From: a virus
Reading direction: 5' to 3' (one strand)
DNA: 50,943 bases
Virus record (IMG/VR): IMGVR_UViG_3300029309_000066
Location: 1-50,943 of that record
Within the stretch, counting starts at the first letter, position 1. Each line of letters opens with the position of its first letter. The position numbers and the translations under genes are program-made. Below, piece after piece: positions 14,280 to 23,100 of this stretch. The notes under the pieces are model-generated. The model had not been told where the DNA came from and ran no database searches. It saw only the letters and a program-made list of their open reading frames with translations.

Positions 14280-15382
14280 TTTGGTCTCCTTTCATTAATC
14301 CAACCAATGGTATAAGTAATTTTTTCACCCATTCCCTTAATAACTTTAACAATAGGGTTATTTTTACCATATTTTCCACCAGAAACTTCATATGCCATTT
14401 GATTAGCCCATCGTACAAAGAATGCATAAAAGATGTTAAATACGATTTTATTATTTTGTAGTTTTTTTGCAAACCATTTACCCCATAATTCATAACCTTT
14501 ATATGTATAAAAATTAATCTGTTTTCCATAGATTACATCACATAGATAAATATTTCTAGGTAATAATCCCATTCTATACAATACAGAACATATAAATGTT
14601 TCTTGTTGTGGTGGTCCTTCTTCTTTATCTAAATTTTTTTGTGATTGTAAAGTAACTGCTCTGGAAAATGCAGGGTCATATGATGAACTTGGTATAAAAT
14701 CACCTGTTTTACGGTCTACTTGACCTATGTTTGACGATTCTATTGTATCTTCAGCAAATTCTGCAGGCGATTTTAATACGTCATCAAATCTACCTGCTCG
14801 AAATGCATCTGCAAAATCCATTTTACCACCAAACTTTGGGTCATCTGAAAAGTATGGTTCTTGACTTTGTTTTGTGTAATCGCCTCTAAAACCAGATTGT
14901 CTTAATGCACTCCCTGTTCTAAAAGGTTGCACCCCTGCCTTAAATACATCTCTTTGAGCATCTCTGTTTGCTAAGTTTACTTGTTCTGGTGTAAATTCAA
15001 GTGGTGCCAAATCTAAATCTGGAAAAGCACGAATAGCAGCATTTTGTATATCTGCTCTAGTTAATTGCTCATCTTCCTTTTTACCAACTGCATCTTTGAT
15101 TCTTTTCGTTAACTCTTTTGTTGCAGATAAATCGCCAGAGGTAAAAGCATCAAAATTAGATATTGGTTCATTACCTAATGCTAGATTTGCTATTTGATTT
15201 ACTCTCATTTGGTTAATTAGATTACCATATTGAGCCATACCAGCACCCGGTAATGCACCAAATATTGCAGATGGAGTTAATTTAAAATCAACACCTAATT
15301 TAGATAGAGGACTAACACCACCTTGTAGACTTAATAAACCCTCTTTTAATACACCAAATTGATTTTTTGTAATTGGTGCCAT
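14270..15382 (-). CDS. Virion-type protein with C-terminal ICSxLYR module (370 aa)
   Basis: The N-terminal two thirds are polar with a Gly/Ala-rich hydrophobic segment near residues 38-55 (GALPGAGMAQYG). The last 110 residues form a distinct aromatic, Cys-containing module: FICSVLYRMGLLPRN, YLCDVIYGKQ, YTYKGYELWGKWFAKKLQ. The same kind of module ends the 436-aa protein at 39522-40832 (VICNELFRQNL ... GYHAWAI). I know this module from phage tail/internal virion proteins. Inferred role: minor virion or ejection-associated protein. Confidence 0.6.
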   Translation of the reverse strand: MAPITKNQFGVLKEGLLSLQGGVSPLSKLGVDFKLTPSAIFGALPGAGMAQYGNLINQMRVNQIANLALGNEPISNFDAFTSGDLSATKELTKRIKDAVGKKEDEQLTRADIQNAAIRAFPDLDLAPLEFTPEQVNLANRDAQRDVFKAGVQPFRTGSALRQSGFRGDYTKQSQEPYFSDDPKFGGKMDFADAFRAGRFDDVLKSPAEFAEDTIESSNIGQVDRKTGDFIPSSSYDPAFSRAVTLQSQKNLDKEEGPPQQETFICSVLYRMGLLPRNIYLCDVIYGKQINFYTYKGYELWGKWFAKKLQNNKIVFNIFYAFFVRWANQMAYEVSGGKYGKNNPIVKVIKGMGEKITYTIGWINERRPKWK

Positions 15383-15804
15383 TAAATATTAATGCCTTGT
15401 TCCATTGCAGGTTTACGGATTTGTTCTTGTTGCATATTATCTCTTTGCCTCTGACGTTCCATCATTTCCATCAATTTATTAAGGTCAAACATACCATCAT
15501 TTGGCTCGTCTGGCATTGCAGGACTCATTTGTTGCTCACTTTCTCTAACAACTGACATTGGGTCTAGATTACCTAATGCACCCATTTGATTTGCTCTCAT
15601 TTCTGGTGGTGGTGCTTGAAATTTATCGCTACCTCTAACAATATTCAATGCTGTGGCAAAATCAGTTCCACTGCCTATAAGTGCCATCATTGCATTTTTC
15701 ATATCACTTGGTAGACTATTGATAAAATCTAACATCATTGGTGTAGATATATTATTTAAGTCCATATCTGATGGTGCGACATCAGCCCTATTTAGCATTT
15801 CCAT
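15382..15804 (-). CDS. Hypothetical protein downstream of portal (140 aa)
   Basis: A Met-, Asn- and Gln-rich helical protein; the C-terminal third is very polar (MMERQRQRDNMQQEQIRK). It starts one base after the portal stop region and overlaps the 370-aa gene by a base. Possible head-completion or portal-associated protein by position; no motif recognised. Confidence 0.55.
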   Translation of the reverse strand: MEMLNRADVAPSDMDLNNISTPMMLDFINSLPSDMKNAMMALIGSGTDFATALNIVRGSDKFQAPPPEMRANQMGALGNLDPMSVVRESEQQMSPAMPDEPNDGMFDLNKLMEMMERQRQRDNMQQEQIRKPAMEQGINI

Positions 15805-15805
15805 T

Positions 15806-18235
15806 TTAAACTCCTTTATCTAGTTGTTGTGCTAATTTTTTTTCACGAAGTATTGCTAATTCTCCCTCCATCTTTTTTAATTTTAGCATTAGTTCATTCT
15901 GTGTTTTGGCATTTTCTATGGCGATATCTTGTTTTGCTTCTGCATTTTTAATAGCCATATCTTGTTTTGCCTTTGCGCTTTCAATCTGTAATTCTAGTTG
16001 TGTTTTCATTTGTAGCATTTTTGCTTCAAATTGTGCTAGTTGTTCTGCAATCTTGAATTGACCTTGACCTTGTTGACCATAATTCATCAAGCCTTTTATT
16101 TGTTCCATCTGTGGTGATTGTTTAACAACCTCTGAGGCTCTTTGTGATATTTCCATATCAAGTTCTGGTGGTATATCATTAAATTTAAATTTAGGGTCAC
16201 GAACATCTGGTAATGGTGCTAAATCCATACCAATGGCTGATTTCATTCTTTGTCTGTATAACAATGCTATGTGTTCTGCAATATGTGCTATCAATACAGG
16301 TTGTAAACCTCTTGCACCCGGATTACCACCTAGTGATGGGTCTTGTAGAAATTGCATATGAACTAATATATGTGCATCGTGGTCTTGTTCTGGGAATGCT
16401 CTTATAGGTTTGCCATACATAACAGACATATTTTCATCTACTGGGTCAAGTCTTGATGCTTCTTGTGGCTTTTCTAATACCTCATCTATATTTGGTATTC
16501 TTATCGCCTCTAACATTCTTTTATGTGTTTCGTACTGGTCATAAAGCTGAGGTGCTGATTGCGATAACTGAAGTACAGATTGACCTTGTGCAATTCTCTG
16601 TGCTGTTGAAAATATATTTGGGTCTGATACTGGTACAATATCTATTGCATCATCAAAATCTTTTGCAAATATTTGTGCAGATACACCTGCTTGTGAGAAC
16701 GAAAATTCTTCTGGTAAAAACTTGGCATTTAATTTTGCCATCAATTTAAATTCTTGTCCCTGTGAATAATGTAGTCTTTTATGTATCGCAGAGAAAGATT
16801 TACTACCTTGTTCTATTAATGCAACTGTTGAACCTACTGGTGCATTTGGGTTTACATCACCAACATTTAAATCTGCAGTACTAGCAAATCTACGACCTGC
16901 ATCTACGATTGCATTCATCAAATTAAATAAAGTACCAGATGGCTCTTTAAATGGTAATGGCATTATCGCCTTATTAACATCATCAACTGTCGCATCTAAA
17001 TCAGCAAATTCACCGGGATTTACCTGTAATTCACCACCTGTAACACGACCTTTTAATTTAAAACCACCTTGCATATTTGAAAAAGCGGCAGAATCTAATA
17101 ATGCCCTTAATGAACCAGTCGCTGCTTTTCCAAGACCGCCTATTAAATGATACAGACCAAAACCATAAAAGCCTATTCCGGGTAAAAACCTATATGATAT
17201 AAAATAATCTTGCCTTAACTTCTTTTCGTCACTTTCGTCCCAGTTTCTTCTAATCGCTACAATCTTTTGACTATCATAATCTATTGTAACGACATACGGA
17301 AATGCAACCAAATCTTCATTTTCTTCTGTATCTGAATATCCATCTATGCCATCAAATGTTTCGTATACATGCATTTCAATCAATGTTACTGTTTCATTAT
17401 ATTCGTTATCTTCGTAACCCTCTACCCCTTCTATCTGTCCACCAATATCCGTTGATGGGTCTGCATCACCACCTATATATTTAATAGGTAAATAAAAACC
17501 ACCCTCTACATATCTGTTGTAGTCATTTCTAGGCATTGTAATTATATGTGAATATCTAATTGATGTTTGTAAATCTTTACTGTCTGGTGCGACTACAAAA
17601 TCTTCTGCCTTAACAAATTGTGAACATTGTCTACCTAAGTTTGTATCATAATATACTTTTTTAAAGGCATGACCAATTAGTGGTAATTGAAACAACATTG
17701 TATCTAAATCTGGAAAATACTCTGGCATCTCCTGTGTTATCTGATAGTTCATGTAATCACGAACTCGTCTTGCTTGGTCTTCTAATTCTTCGTTTGGTTC
17801 TCCAATAATAGTTGTCTTGACTGGTCCTCCAGAGGGATATAATTCTGCGATTGCCTTTGCATTAAATTGTGTAGCAGACTCTGCAATCATAGGGTGTACG
17901 ACAGTAGATAAACCTCTTGTTGCTCTTTGTTCTTCTTCTTCTGTTAGTCCACCATCTGGTTCAAGTGTCTGTAAACCTTGTTTGTATCTTTCTTCCCATT
18001 CACTTCTTGCCTCTTTATCACTTTCAAATGCTTCTAATAGGTGTTGTGCTTTTCTTGCAGATAAATTTTCGTCAAGTTCTTCTGCTATGTTTTCGTCATG
18101 TTCTGATGTTATTTCTACAACTTCATCTAGTGATGCATCACCAATTAAAACATCTTCGTTATCTATCTGTTCAACCTCTAGGTTATCTGCAGGTTTTCCC
18201 TCTGAAAAAGGTACAACATTTGGTTCTCTAGCCAT
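15806..18235 (-). CDS. Portal protein
   Basis: 809 aa, following terminase and one oxygenase gene. Characteristic segments are the clamp-type N-terminal region (VVHPMIAESATQFNAKAIAEL, YPSGGPVKT), the MFQLPLIGHAFKKVYYD block and a glycine-containing stem region, as in the long portals of P22/N4-like podoviruses. The last 75 residues are a coiled coil built on 11-residue repeats (AKAKQDMAIKN, AEAKQDIAIEN), like the barrel of P22 gp1. Forms the dodecameric DNA entry pore and terminase dock. Very acidic N-terminal 60 residues. Confidence 0.88.
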   Translation of the reverse strand: MAREPNVVPFSEGKPADNLEVEQIDNEDVLIGDASLDEVVEITSEHDENIAEELDENLSARKAQHLLEAFESDKEARSEWEERYKQGLQTLEPDGGLTEEEEQRATRGLSTVVHPMIAESATQFNAKAIAELYPSGGPVKTTIIGEPNEELEDQARRVRDYMNYQITQEMPEYFPDLDTMLFQLPLIGHAFKKVYYDTNLGRQCSQFVKAEDFVVAPDSKDLQTSIRYSHIITMPRNDYNRYVEGGFYLPIKYIGGDADPSTDIGGQIEGVEGYEDNEYNETVTLIEMHVYETFDGIDGYSDTEENEDLVAFPYVVTIDYDSQKIVAIRRNWDESDEKKLRQDYFISYRFLPGIGFYGFGLYHLIGGLGKAATGSLRALLDSAAFSNMQGGFKLKGRVTGGELQVNPGEFADLDATVDDVNKAIMPLPFKEPSGTLFNLMNAIVDAGRRFASTADLNVGDVNPNAPVGSTVALIEQGSKSFSAIHKRLHYSQGQEFKLMAKLNAKFLPEEFSFSQAGVSAQIFAKDFDDAIDIVPVSDPNIFSTAQRIAQGQSVLQLSQSAPQLYDQYETHKRMLEAIRIPNIDEVLEKPQEASRLDPVDENMSVMYGKPIRAFPEQDHDAHILVHMQFLQDPSLGGNPGARGLQPVLIAHIAEHIALLYRQRMKSAIGMDLAPLPDVRDPKFKFNDIPPELDMEISQRASEVVKQSPQMEQIKGLMNYGQQGQGQFKIAEQLAQFEAKMLQMKTQLELQIESAKAKQDMAIKNAEAKQDIAIENAKTQNELMLKLKKMEGELAILREKKLAQQLDKGV

Positions 18236-18881
18236 ATTTCTTCCTTAATGATTGTATTTCATTATTTAAATTATTTATTTCATCTTCAGCAATACGATAT
18301 ACTGTTTTAACATTAGCATGATTAACCCAACCTGTAACAATGTATTTTTCGTATTCAGATACAACGCCTCTATGTGTATGTGTAAAATCTGTTGGCCATA
18401 TTAATGATAAACCTTTTTTGGCTTGTATCTTAACATTTGGATAAAATTTAAATTCTGTACCACCTCCATCTGGTATATCATTTAAATATGTCATAAATAC
18501 CAAAGACCTTTGATGTGTTTGTTGTGTATCTCTTTCGCAATGCCATTTTTTAAAACCACCACCAGATGGATAATGTTGAATATTAAATGGCTCGTTAATT
18601 TCAATTATATGGTAAGCTTCTGGATATTTTTTAAAATATTTTTCTAAGGCACCTGTTATACAACTCAAATACTGATTTATTATTTCATTATTTGTATTTG
18701 GTAATATTGTTAAATCTATACCTTGTTTTACATCTGGAGACCAACCAGAATCAGATGCATCAATTTTATTATATTTAGTATTTTTATAATAATTAATCAA
18801 ATCGTTACAAAGATTATGCGATATTTGAAAAGGCATAATAAAGTTTTCAACATTATTTTTTACAATCTCTAAATCAGCCAT
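18228..18881 (-). CDS. 2-oxoglutarate/Fe(II) oxygenase between terminase and portal genes
   Basis: 217 aa, P4H-like. Metal ligands are H114 and E116 (KKWHCERD, the Glu variant of H-x-D), distal H168 or H170 in DFTHTHRG, and the likely co-substrate-binding K179 (EKYIVTGW). RSLVFMTYLND and GGGTEFKFYPN are the usual beta strands between them. It overlaps both TerL and portal by eight bases, so it is embedded in the packaging operon. Substrate unknown; a virion protein or a soluble target are both possible. Confidence 0.82.
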   Translation of the reverse strand: MADLEIVKNNVENFIMPFQISHNLCNDLINYYKNTKYNKIDASDSGWSPDVKQGIDLTILPNTNNEIINQYLSCITGALEKYFKKYPEAYHIIEINEPFNIQHYPSGGGFKKWHCERDTQQTHQRSLVFMTYLNDIPDGGGTEFKFYPNVKIQAKKGLSLIWPTDFTHTHRGVVSEYEKYIVTGWVNHANVKTVYRIAEDEINNLNNEIQSLRKKYG

Positions 18882-20379
18882 ATAATGTTAATCGCTTTCT
18901 TTCTGTTAACTCATCTTCCTCATAGTCTGTAGTATGAGTGATAAACCAACCTTTTCTCAACCTTAACCATGCTTGAGTACATGTGTCAACTATATCATCA
19001 TTATCACCAGTTGGAAAGGCAGAACATATATCTATAAGGTTTTTAGCCCACTTTTTACCTGCAGGATAGAATATGCGACCATCTTCTAATAATGCAGAAC
19101 AGGCATGTGCTCTAGCTTCTTTATCTCTATCTGGCATATATTCTAAAACTGGTACACCTGCCATTCTTAAATCTTGTAATAGACTTTGTCCACTTGCCTT
19201 TTTCTCTATTAAGACAACATCTGGCTCGTAATCTTCATATGCTTCTTGTGCTATTCGCCTGAGGTCAGGGTATGAAACCCTATCGTACCACATATCAATA
19301 ACGATAGCGTTATAATATCCATTTTGCTTAAATACTCCCCATGTTGTTCTTGCTGAATATGATGACTTCTCCTTTGTTGAAAAAGCTGTATCATATGATT
19401 GTATCAAATATTCAATGTTTGGCAAATCTTCTTCTAACCAAGGTTCCCACCAATCTGCCTTCAAAATACCACCACCTCTAGGCATTGGTCTTTGTTGTAA
19501 TTGACCAGAGGCACCATACGTACCTAAACTTCTTTCTAAATTATCTAATGTTCTACTATCTATTCTTTGTGGCCATAATAATTGACCTTCTTTTGTTCTT
19601 GGGTCTTTAAATCTTAATGTACTTTTTACTGGTGTAGGGTGGTTTGCCTCATATTTGGCAGGTAAACATAGATGGTCCCAATCTTCAAATTCATTTGCCA
19701 GTATATGACCTGTTAAATCATTCTCATGTACTCTTTGCATAATTACAATAAATGCACCATTCTTTGGGTCGTTTAATCTTGTTTGCATTGCTTGGTCCCA
19801 CCATTCAAGTACTGATGTTCTAACTGCACCAGATTCTGCTTCTCTTACATTATGTGGGTCATCTATTATAATTATATCACCACCCTCACCAGTTAAAGCG
19901 CCATCAACTGATGTGGCGATTCGCATACCTGTTTTATCATTTTCAAATCGTTGTTTTTGGTTCTGGTCTGTTGTTAATTGAAACTGATTACCAAATGTAT
20001 CTTTATACCAAGAACTATCTATTAATCGTCTACATTTAACACTGTCTCTAATTGATAACATCAAGGCATATGATGCAAATAAGAATTTTTTTGTTGGGTC
20101 TATTGTCCATGTCCATGCAGGTAATGCAACGGATACAGATATAGACTTCATGTGTCTAGGTGGAATATTAATAATTAGTCTTTTAATATCTCCGTTTACG
20201 ACTGCCTGTAAGTGTTCTGCGATTGCATCAATATGCCAATTATCATTATAAATTCTATTTGGCTCTATTGTCGGCCATGCTTCTTTTATGAACAATTTTA
20301 GGGAGCGTCTCATCTTCTCCGCCCTCACTTGGTTCAACGACAGCGTATTTAAGTGCTCTTTCAATAGTGTTGAGTTCAT
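18874..20379 (-). CDS. terL: Terminase large subunit
   Basis: 501 aa. ATPase: Walker A PPRHMKS at 73-79, Walker B IIIIDD at 169-174. Nuclease: RNase H-like acidic residues in QSYDTAFS, VVLIEKKASG and DDIVDTCTQA near the C-terminus. This matches the phage TerL group with a C-terminal TIGR01630-type domain. It packages DNA into the procapsid through the portal. It overlaps TerS by 125 bases; an alternative ATG at 20313 has a better ribosome site (GAGGGCGGAG), but the residues before it (LSLNQVRAEKMRRSL) look like genuine TerL N-terminus, so the longer start is kept. Confidence 0.93.
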   Translation of the reverse strand: MNSTLLKEHLNTLSLNQVRAEKMRRSLKLFIKEAWPTIEPNRIYNDNWHIDAIAEHLQAVVNGDIKRLIINIPPRHMKSISVSVALPAWTWTIDPTKKFLFASYALMLSIRDSVKCRRLIDSSWYKDTFGNQFQLTTDQNQKQRFENDKTGMRIATSVDGALTGEGGDIIIIDDPHNVREAESGAVRTSVLEWWDQAMQTRLNDPKNGAFIVIMQRVHENDLTGHILANEFEDWDHLCLPAKYEANHPTPVKSTLRFKDPRTKEGQLLWPQRIDSRTLDNLERSLGTYGASGQLQQRPMPRGGGILKADWWEPWLEEDLPNIEYLIQSYDTAFSTKEKSSYSARTTWGVFKQNGYYNAIVIDMWYDRVSYPDLRRIAQEAYEDYEPDVVLIEKKASGQSLLQDLRMAGVPVLEYMPDRDKEARAHACSALLEDGRIFYPAGKKWAKNLIDICSAFPTGDNDDIVDTCTQAWLRLRKGWFITHTTDYEEDELTERKRLTLYG

Positions 20380-20761
20380 TATCTGATAGCTTACTTAAAT
20401 CAAGTACCTTTCTCTCTTCTATGTTAATATCTTGTGTTATCTCTTGTTTATCTGTTTGCCCTAATATTTGTTTGCCAAGCCAAATCGCCATTGTGGCATT
20501 ATTGCTTTCGTCCATAATTTGTATTTGTTTTCTTCTTAATGATAATTTACCACTGGCTCTGCCTTTATCTATTGCTTTTCTTACTTCTGGTTCGTGTGTA
20601 TACTTGTGTTCTAATGTTCTTAAAGGCACATCAAAAAACAAAGCGATTTCTTCCATGGTACAGTTTAGTGTGCTTAGTCTTTCTAATTCTACTAAGTTTA
20701 ATTCTATTTTTGGCCTACCTTTTGGTTTTTTTGGTGCTTTTATCTTTTTAATTTCATTCAT
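20255..20761 (-). CDS. terS: Terminase small subunit (putative)
   Basis: 168 aa, directly upstream of and overlapping TerL. A basic N-terminus (KKIKAPKKPKGRPK) precedes a helix-turn-helix (CTMEEIALFFDVPLRTLEHKY) of the type used by small terminase subunits to recognise the packaging site; then helices with KLSLRRKQIQIMDESNNATM and GKQILGQTD that I associate with TerS-like proteins. The C-terminal half is acidic. The large overlap with TerL suggests coupled translation. Confidence 0.75.
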   Translation of the reverse strand: MNEIKKIKAPKKPKGRPKIELNLVELERLSTLNCTMEEIALFFDVPLRTLEHKYTHEPEVRKAIDKGRASGKLSLRRKQIQIMDESNNATMAIWLGKQILGQTDKQEITQDINIEERKVLDLSKLSDNELNTIERALKYAVVEPSEGGEDETLPKIVHKRSMADNRAK

Positions 20762-20787
20762 CTTTTTTTATATACCACGAAAAATAA

Positions 20788-21669
20788 TTAATCTGCAATC
20801 TTTTTGAGCCTCAAACCATAGTTATTTACACCTTTTTTAGGTTTATAATCATCACGAAATATAAGTTTATTTTCTCTTTTAAATTTATTGTAGTTAACAT
20901 AATGATGATGTCTACCATACCTCCACACAAGCTTTGTTACATCTGGGTGTAATCGCATCTGCATATTAGATTTAGGAATAGTACCTTCTTCAGCATAGAA
21001 CTCATCTGTATTACCACCTTTAAGTGTTTGTGTATTAGCCTTTTCTTGTAAGAACACATTAAATTGTACTGTACACCAACCTTTCTTAAGTATTCTTAAA
21101 GATAAGTCAGTATCTTCGTTGTATCTTGCTCTCCATCTCTCAGCCAAAGGTAAATCGTTTCTAATTAAATTGCATGAATATATCCTTGTATTAACTGTGA
21201 AAGGTCCATATTGATGTGCCCATTTATCTATTACAAAGAATGTGTAATTAGGTCCTGCCATGCCAATATTTTTATATCTCAGTACAAAATCTTCCATCAC
21301 TTTAAATGGTGTGCCATCTATACATTTAATCTCTAGGTTATTTTGCCATCTTCTAAAACATTTGATGTTATCGTCCATAACCCAATGCCATTTATAACCT
21401 CTATCTATAGAATGTTGCCATATAAAGTTTCTAGCAGGTCCCGGTCCCTTAGATTTTCTATCGCCTAAGTCGTCACAAGTATCGTAATCGTCTTGATATG
21501 TCTTATCTAACACGAGTATATTTTTCTTCGCCACCACCTTCGCATACTCTGAGTACTCTTGTTCTTCAACAACAACTGTATATGGAACACCCATTTCTTC
21601 TAATGCTTTAATAGTTAATCTAGTATCTGCTCTGCCTTTAGATGGTATATAGATGGGGAATTGGTGCAT
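20788..21669 (-). CDS. TET-associated-type glycosyltransferase (TAGT)
   Basis: About 293 aa. Begins MHQFPIYIPSKGRADTRLTI, has a DDN metal site at residues 99-101 (HWVMDDNIKCF), and the strongly conserved NEDTDLSLR, ILKKGWCTVQF and LKGGNTDEFY motifs plus a YGRHHHYVNY end. I recognise this as the phage glycosyltransferase family described next to TET/JBP oxygenases and proposed to glycosylate hydroxylated DNA bases. It follows a ParB-like gene and a 2OG oxygenase in one operon. Alternative TTG starts (21681 with GGAG, 21693) exist. No base methyltransferase accompanies it here. Confidence 0.82.
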   Translation of the reverse strand: MHQFPIYIPSKGRADTRLTIKALEEMGVPYTVVVEEQEYSEYAKVVAKKNILVLDKTYQDDYDTCDDLGDRKSKGPGPARNFIWQHSIDRGYKWHWVMDDNIKCFRRWQNNLEIKCIDGTPFKVMEDFVLRYKNIGMAGPNYTFFVIDKWAHQYGPFTVNTRIYSCNLIRNDLPLAERWRARYNEDTDLSLRILKKGWCTVQFNVFLQEKANTQTLKGGNTDEFYAEEGTIPKSNMQMRLHPDVTKLVWRYGRHHHYVNYNKFKRENKLIFRDDYKPKKGVNNYGLRLKKIAD

Positions 21670-21682
21670 ATGGTTTGACAAA

Positions 21683-22222
21683 TCAATCTCCAATATTTGT
21701 TGTGCTTGCTGTATGTAAATCTTTTCTTAAATCGTAAGCAAAATTTTTATATTTTCCATCTGCATTTACATAATGTAAAAAAACATGCGAACTATATTTC
21801 ATGGGGCAAGGGTTTCTATAATGTATTTGTTCTATGCCTTTATACATAACACCTTCACCAATTCTTAATTCATAAGGTTTTTCATCTATAAAAATTTCCC
21901 AAGGTTTCTCTGGTTCAGCGCAATCTAATAAAATTGATACACTGTACTCGCAAGCCTCTCTATCCACATGTTTTACTATGCCAGAACCTTTATAATATTT
22001 TCTAAAATAAGAATATGTTGGAATTAATTTAACACCAGATAAACCTTCTAATTCTGGTTTTAAAAGTAGTAACAAAGTTTCAAATACATCATCTGCATAT
22101 ACTCCCATAGAATATCCCTCAGAATTTTCATTTGCTGTCTTATCTCTTTTTGCAAGTACATTTGTATGTAAACTTAAAAGGCTTAATAATGCATCTGGTA
22201 TATGAAATACAGGGTTATTCAC
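21683..22222 (-). CDS. 2-oxoglutarate/Fe(II) oxygenase next to the glycosyltransferase
   Basis: 179 aa, starting at GTG 22222, which overlaps the upstream stop; GAGG lies nine bases before. Ligands H85 and D87 in GIVKHVDREACEYSVSILL and distal H134 in YKGIEQIHYRNPCP are clear. The DREACEYS block and the ending HVFLHYV are typical of oxygenases in marine phages and bacteria. It is shorter than P4H proteins and not clearly a TET/JBP member. Its place between ParB-like protein and TAGT suggests it prepares the hydroxyl group the glycosyltransferase uses; that link is inference. Confidence 0.8.
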   Translation of the reverse strand: MNNPVFHIPDALLSLLSLHTNVLAKRDKTANENSEGYSMGVYADDVFETLLLLLKPELEGLSGVKLIPTYSYFRKYYKGSGIVKHVDREACEYSVSILLDCAEPEKPWEIFIDEKPYELRIGEGVMYKGIEQIHYRNPCPMKYSSHVFLHYVNADGKYKNFAYDLRKDLHTASTTNIGD

Positions 22223-22466
22223 TTAATATAGCCTCATTTTTCTTAATAAATTTTAATATATATTCTTTTCTTAATTTCTGTTTTCCCTCTCTAAGAATTT
22301 GATAAATTTTCTTTTTACCTTCAGACTTTGCTCGTAATCCCATATAATGTATTGCTGATATTTTCATTTGGTGAGAACTTGAATTGTTTTTTATCTTTTC
22401 AATGTATTCTTTTGCATTTTTTATGCTTTTTCTAGCATTAGCATTTATTTCATATGTATCGTCCAT
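22215..22466 (-). CDS. Small basic protein between ParB-like and oxygenase genes (83 aa)
   Basis: The best start is the ATG at 22466, two bases after the ParB-like stop. A basic helical protein (NARKSIKNAKEYIEKIKN; GKKKIYQILREGKQKLRKEYILKFIKK). Coupled by overlap to the 2OG oxygenase. Could be a DNA-binding accessory of the modification cassette, which is inference from charge and position. No family recognised. Confidence 0.6.
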   Translation of the reverse strand: MDDTYEINANARKSIKNAKEYIEKIKNNSSSHQMKISAIHYMGLRAKSEGKKKIYQILREGKQKLRKEYILKFIKKNEAILSE

Positions 22467-22467
22467 T

Positions 22468-23091
22468 TTATGCACCAAATGCCTTATCTTTTATTACATT
22501 CTTTTCTATCTTTGGATACCAAATATATTTTGTTTTATCTGTATAATCTTGTTTTATTAATTGAAAGAATTTGTCCATAGATTCTTTGTTAACAAAATTT
22601 ATAGTTAGTGATTTATAAGGCGATTGGTCTTCATGGTCAAAGCTTGGCATATCCTGCCAATGTTCTTCAGTATCTAACCAATCCCTTGAATTATGGTCTG
22701 GTTGAAAAACAATTGTTTCCAGTTCTTGTTGGTCGAAGCCTAGATTATCTAAATCAAAACCTAAATCACTCAACATATCCATTTCAAATTTAAGTAACTC
22801 ATAATCCCAAGTACTATCTTCGGACAATCTATTATCTGCTATTCTATATGCCTGTACTTGTTCTTCTTTCATATCATGTGCAACATGAACTGGTACTTTT
22901 TTCATTTTAAGATACTCAGCACCCATTAATCTCGTATGCCCCACAATTACTACATAGTCTTTATCAACGACAATAGGTTGTCTCCAGCCATATTTTTCTA
23001 GTGATTTGGCTATTTTTTCTGCGTTTTGATTTTTTCGAGGATTATTTTCGTAAGGTTTTATCTTTTTAATATCTATCATTTCTACTTTCAT
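22468..23091 (-). CDS. ParB-like nuclease/CTPase-fold protein
   Basis: 207 aa. The N-terminal ParB domain is clear: KIKPYENNPRKN, EKIAKSLEKYGWRQPIVVD, VIVGHTRLMGAEYL (GHTR at 51-54), VPVHVAHDMKEEQVQAYRIADNRL. The C-terminal 90 residues carry a separate domain (YKSLTINFVNKESMDKFF, TKYIWYP). Phage ParB-like proteins of this type are not chromosome segregators; they commonly neighbour DNA methylases, TAGTs and other DNA-modifying genes, as here. Likely a DNA-acting enzyme or targeting factor for the modification cassette. Confidence 0.82.
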   Translation of the reverse strand: MKVEMIDIKKIKPYENNPRKNQNAEKIAKSLEKYGWRQPIVVDKDYVVIVGHTRLMGAEYLKMKKVPVHVAHDMKEEQVQAYRIADNRLSEDSTWDYELLKFEMDMLSDLGFDLDNLGFDQQELETIVFQPDHNSRDWLDTEEHWQDMPSFDHEDQSPYKSLTINFVNKESMDKFFQLIKQDYTDKTKYIWYPKIEKNVIKDKAFGA

Positions 23092-23100
23092 ATTCTGCTC

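Noticed and set aside
14182-14529. 115-aa minus-strand frame overlapping two genes
   Set aside because: It lies in another frame across the end of the 370-aa gene and the start of the 92-aa gene, both of which have better coding character and overlaps.
21683-22222. Calling the 179-aa oxygenase a TET/JBP enzyme outright
   Set aside because: Only the general 2OG motifs and the neighbouring TAGT support it; its DREACEYS block is more like general marine phage oxygenases.
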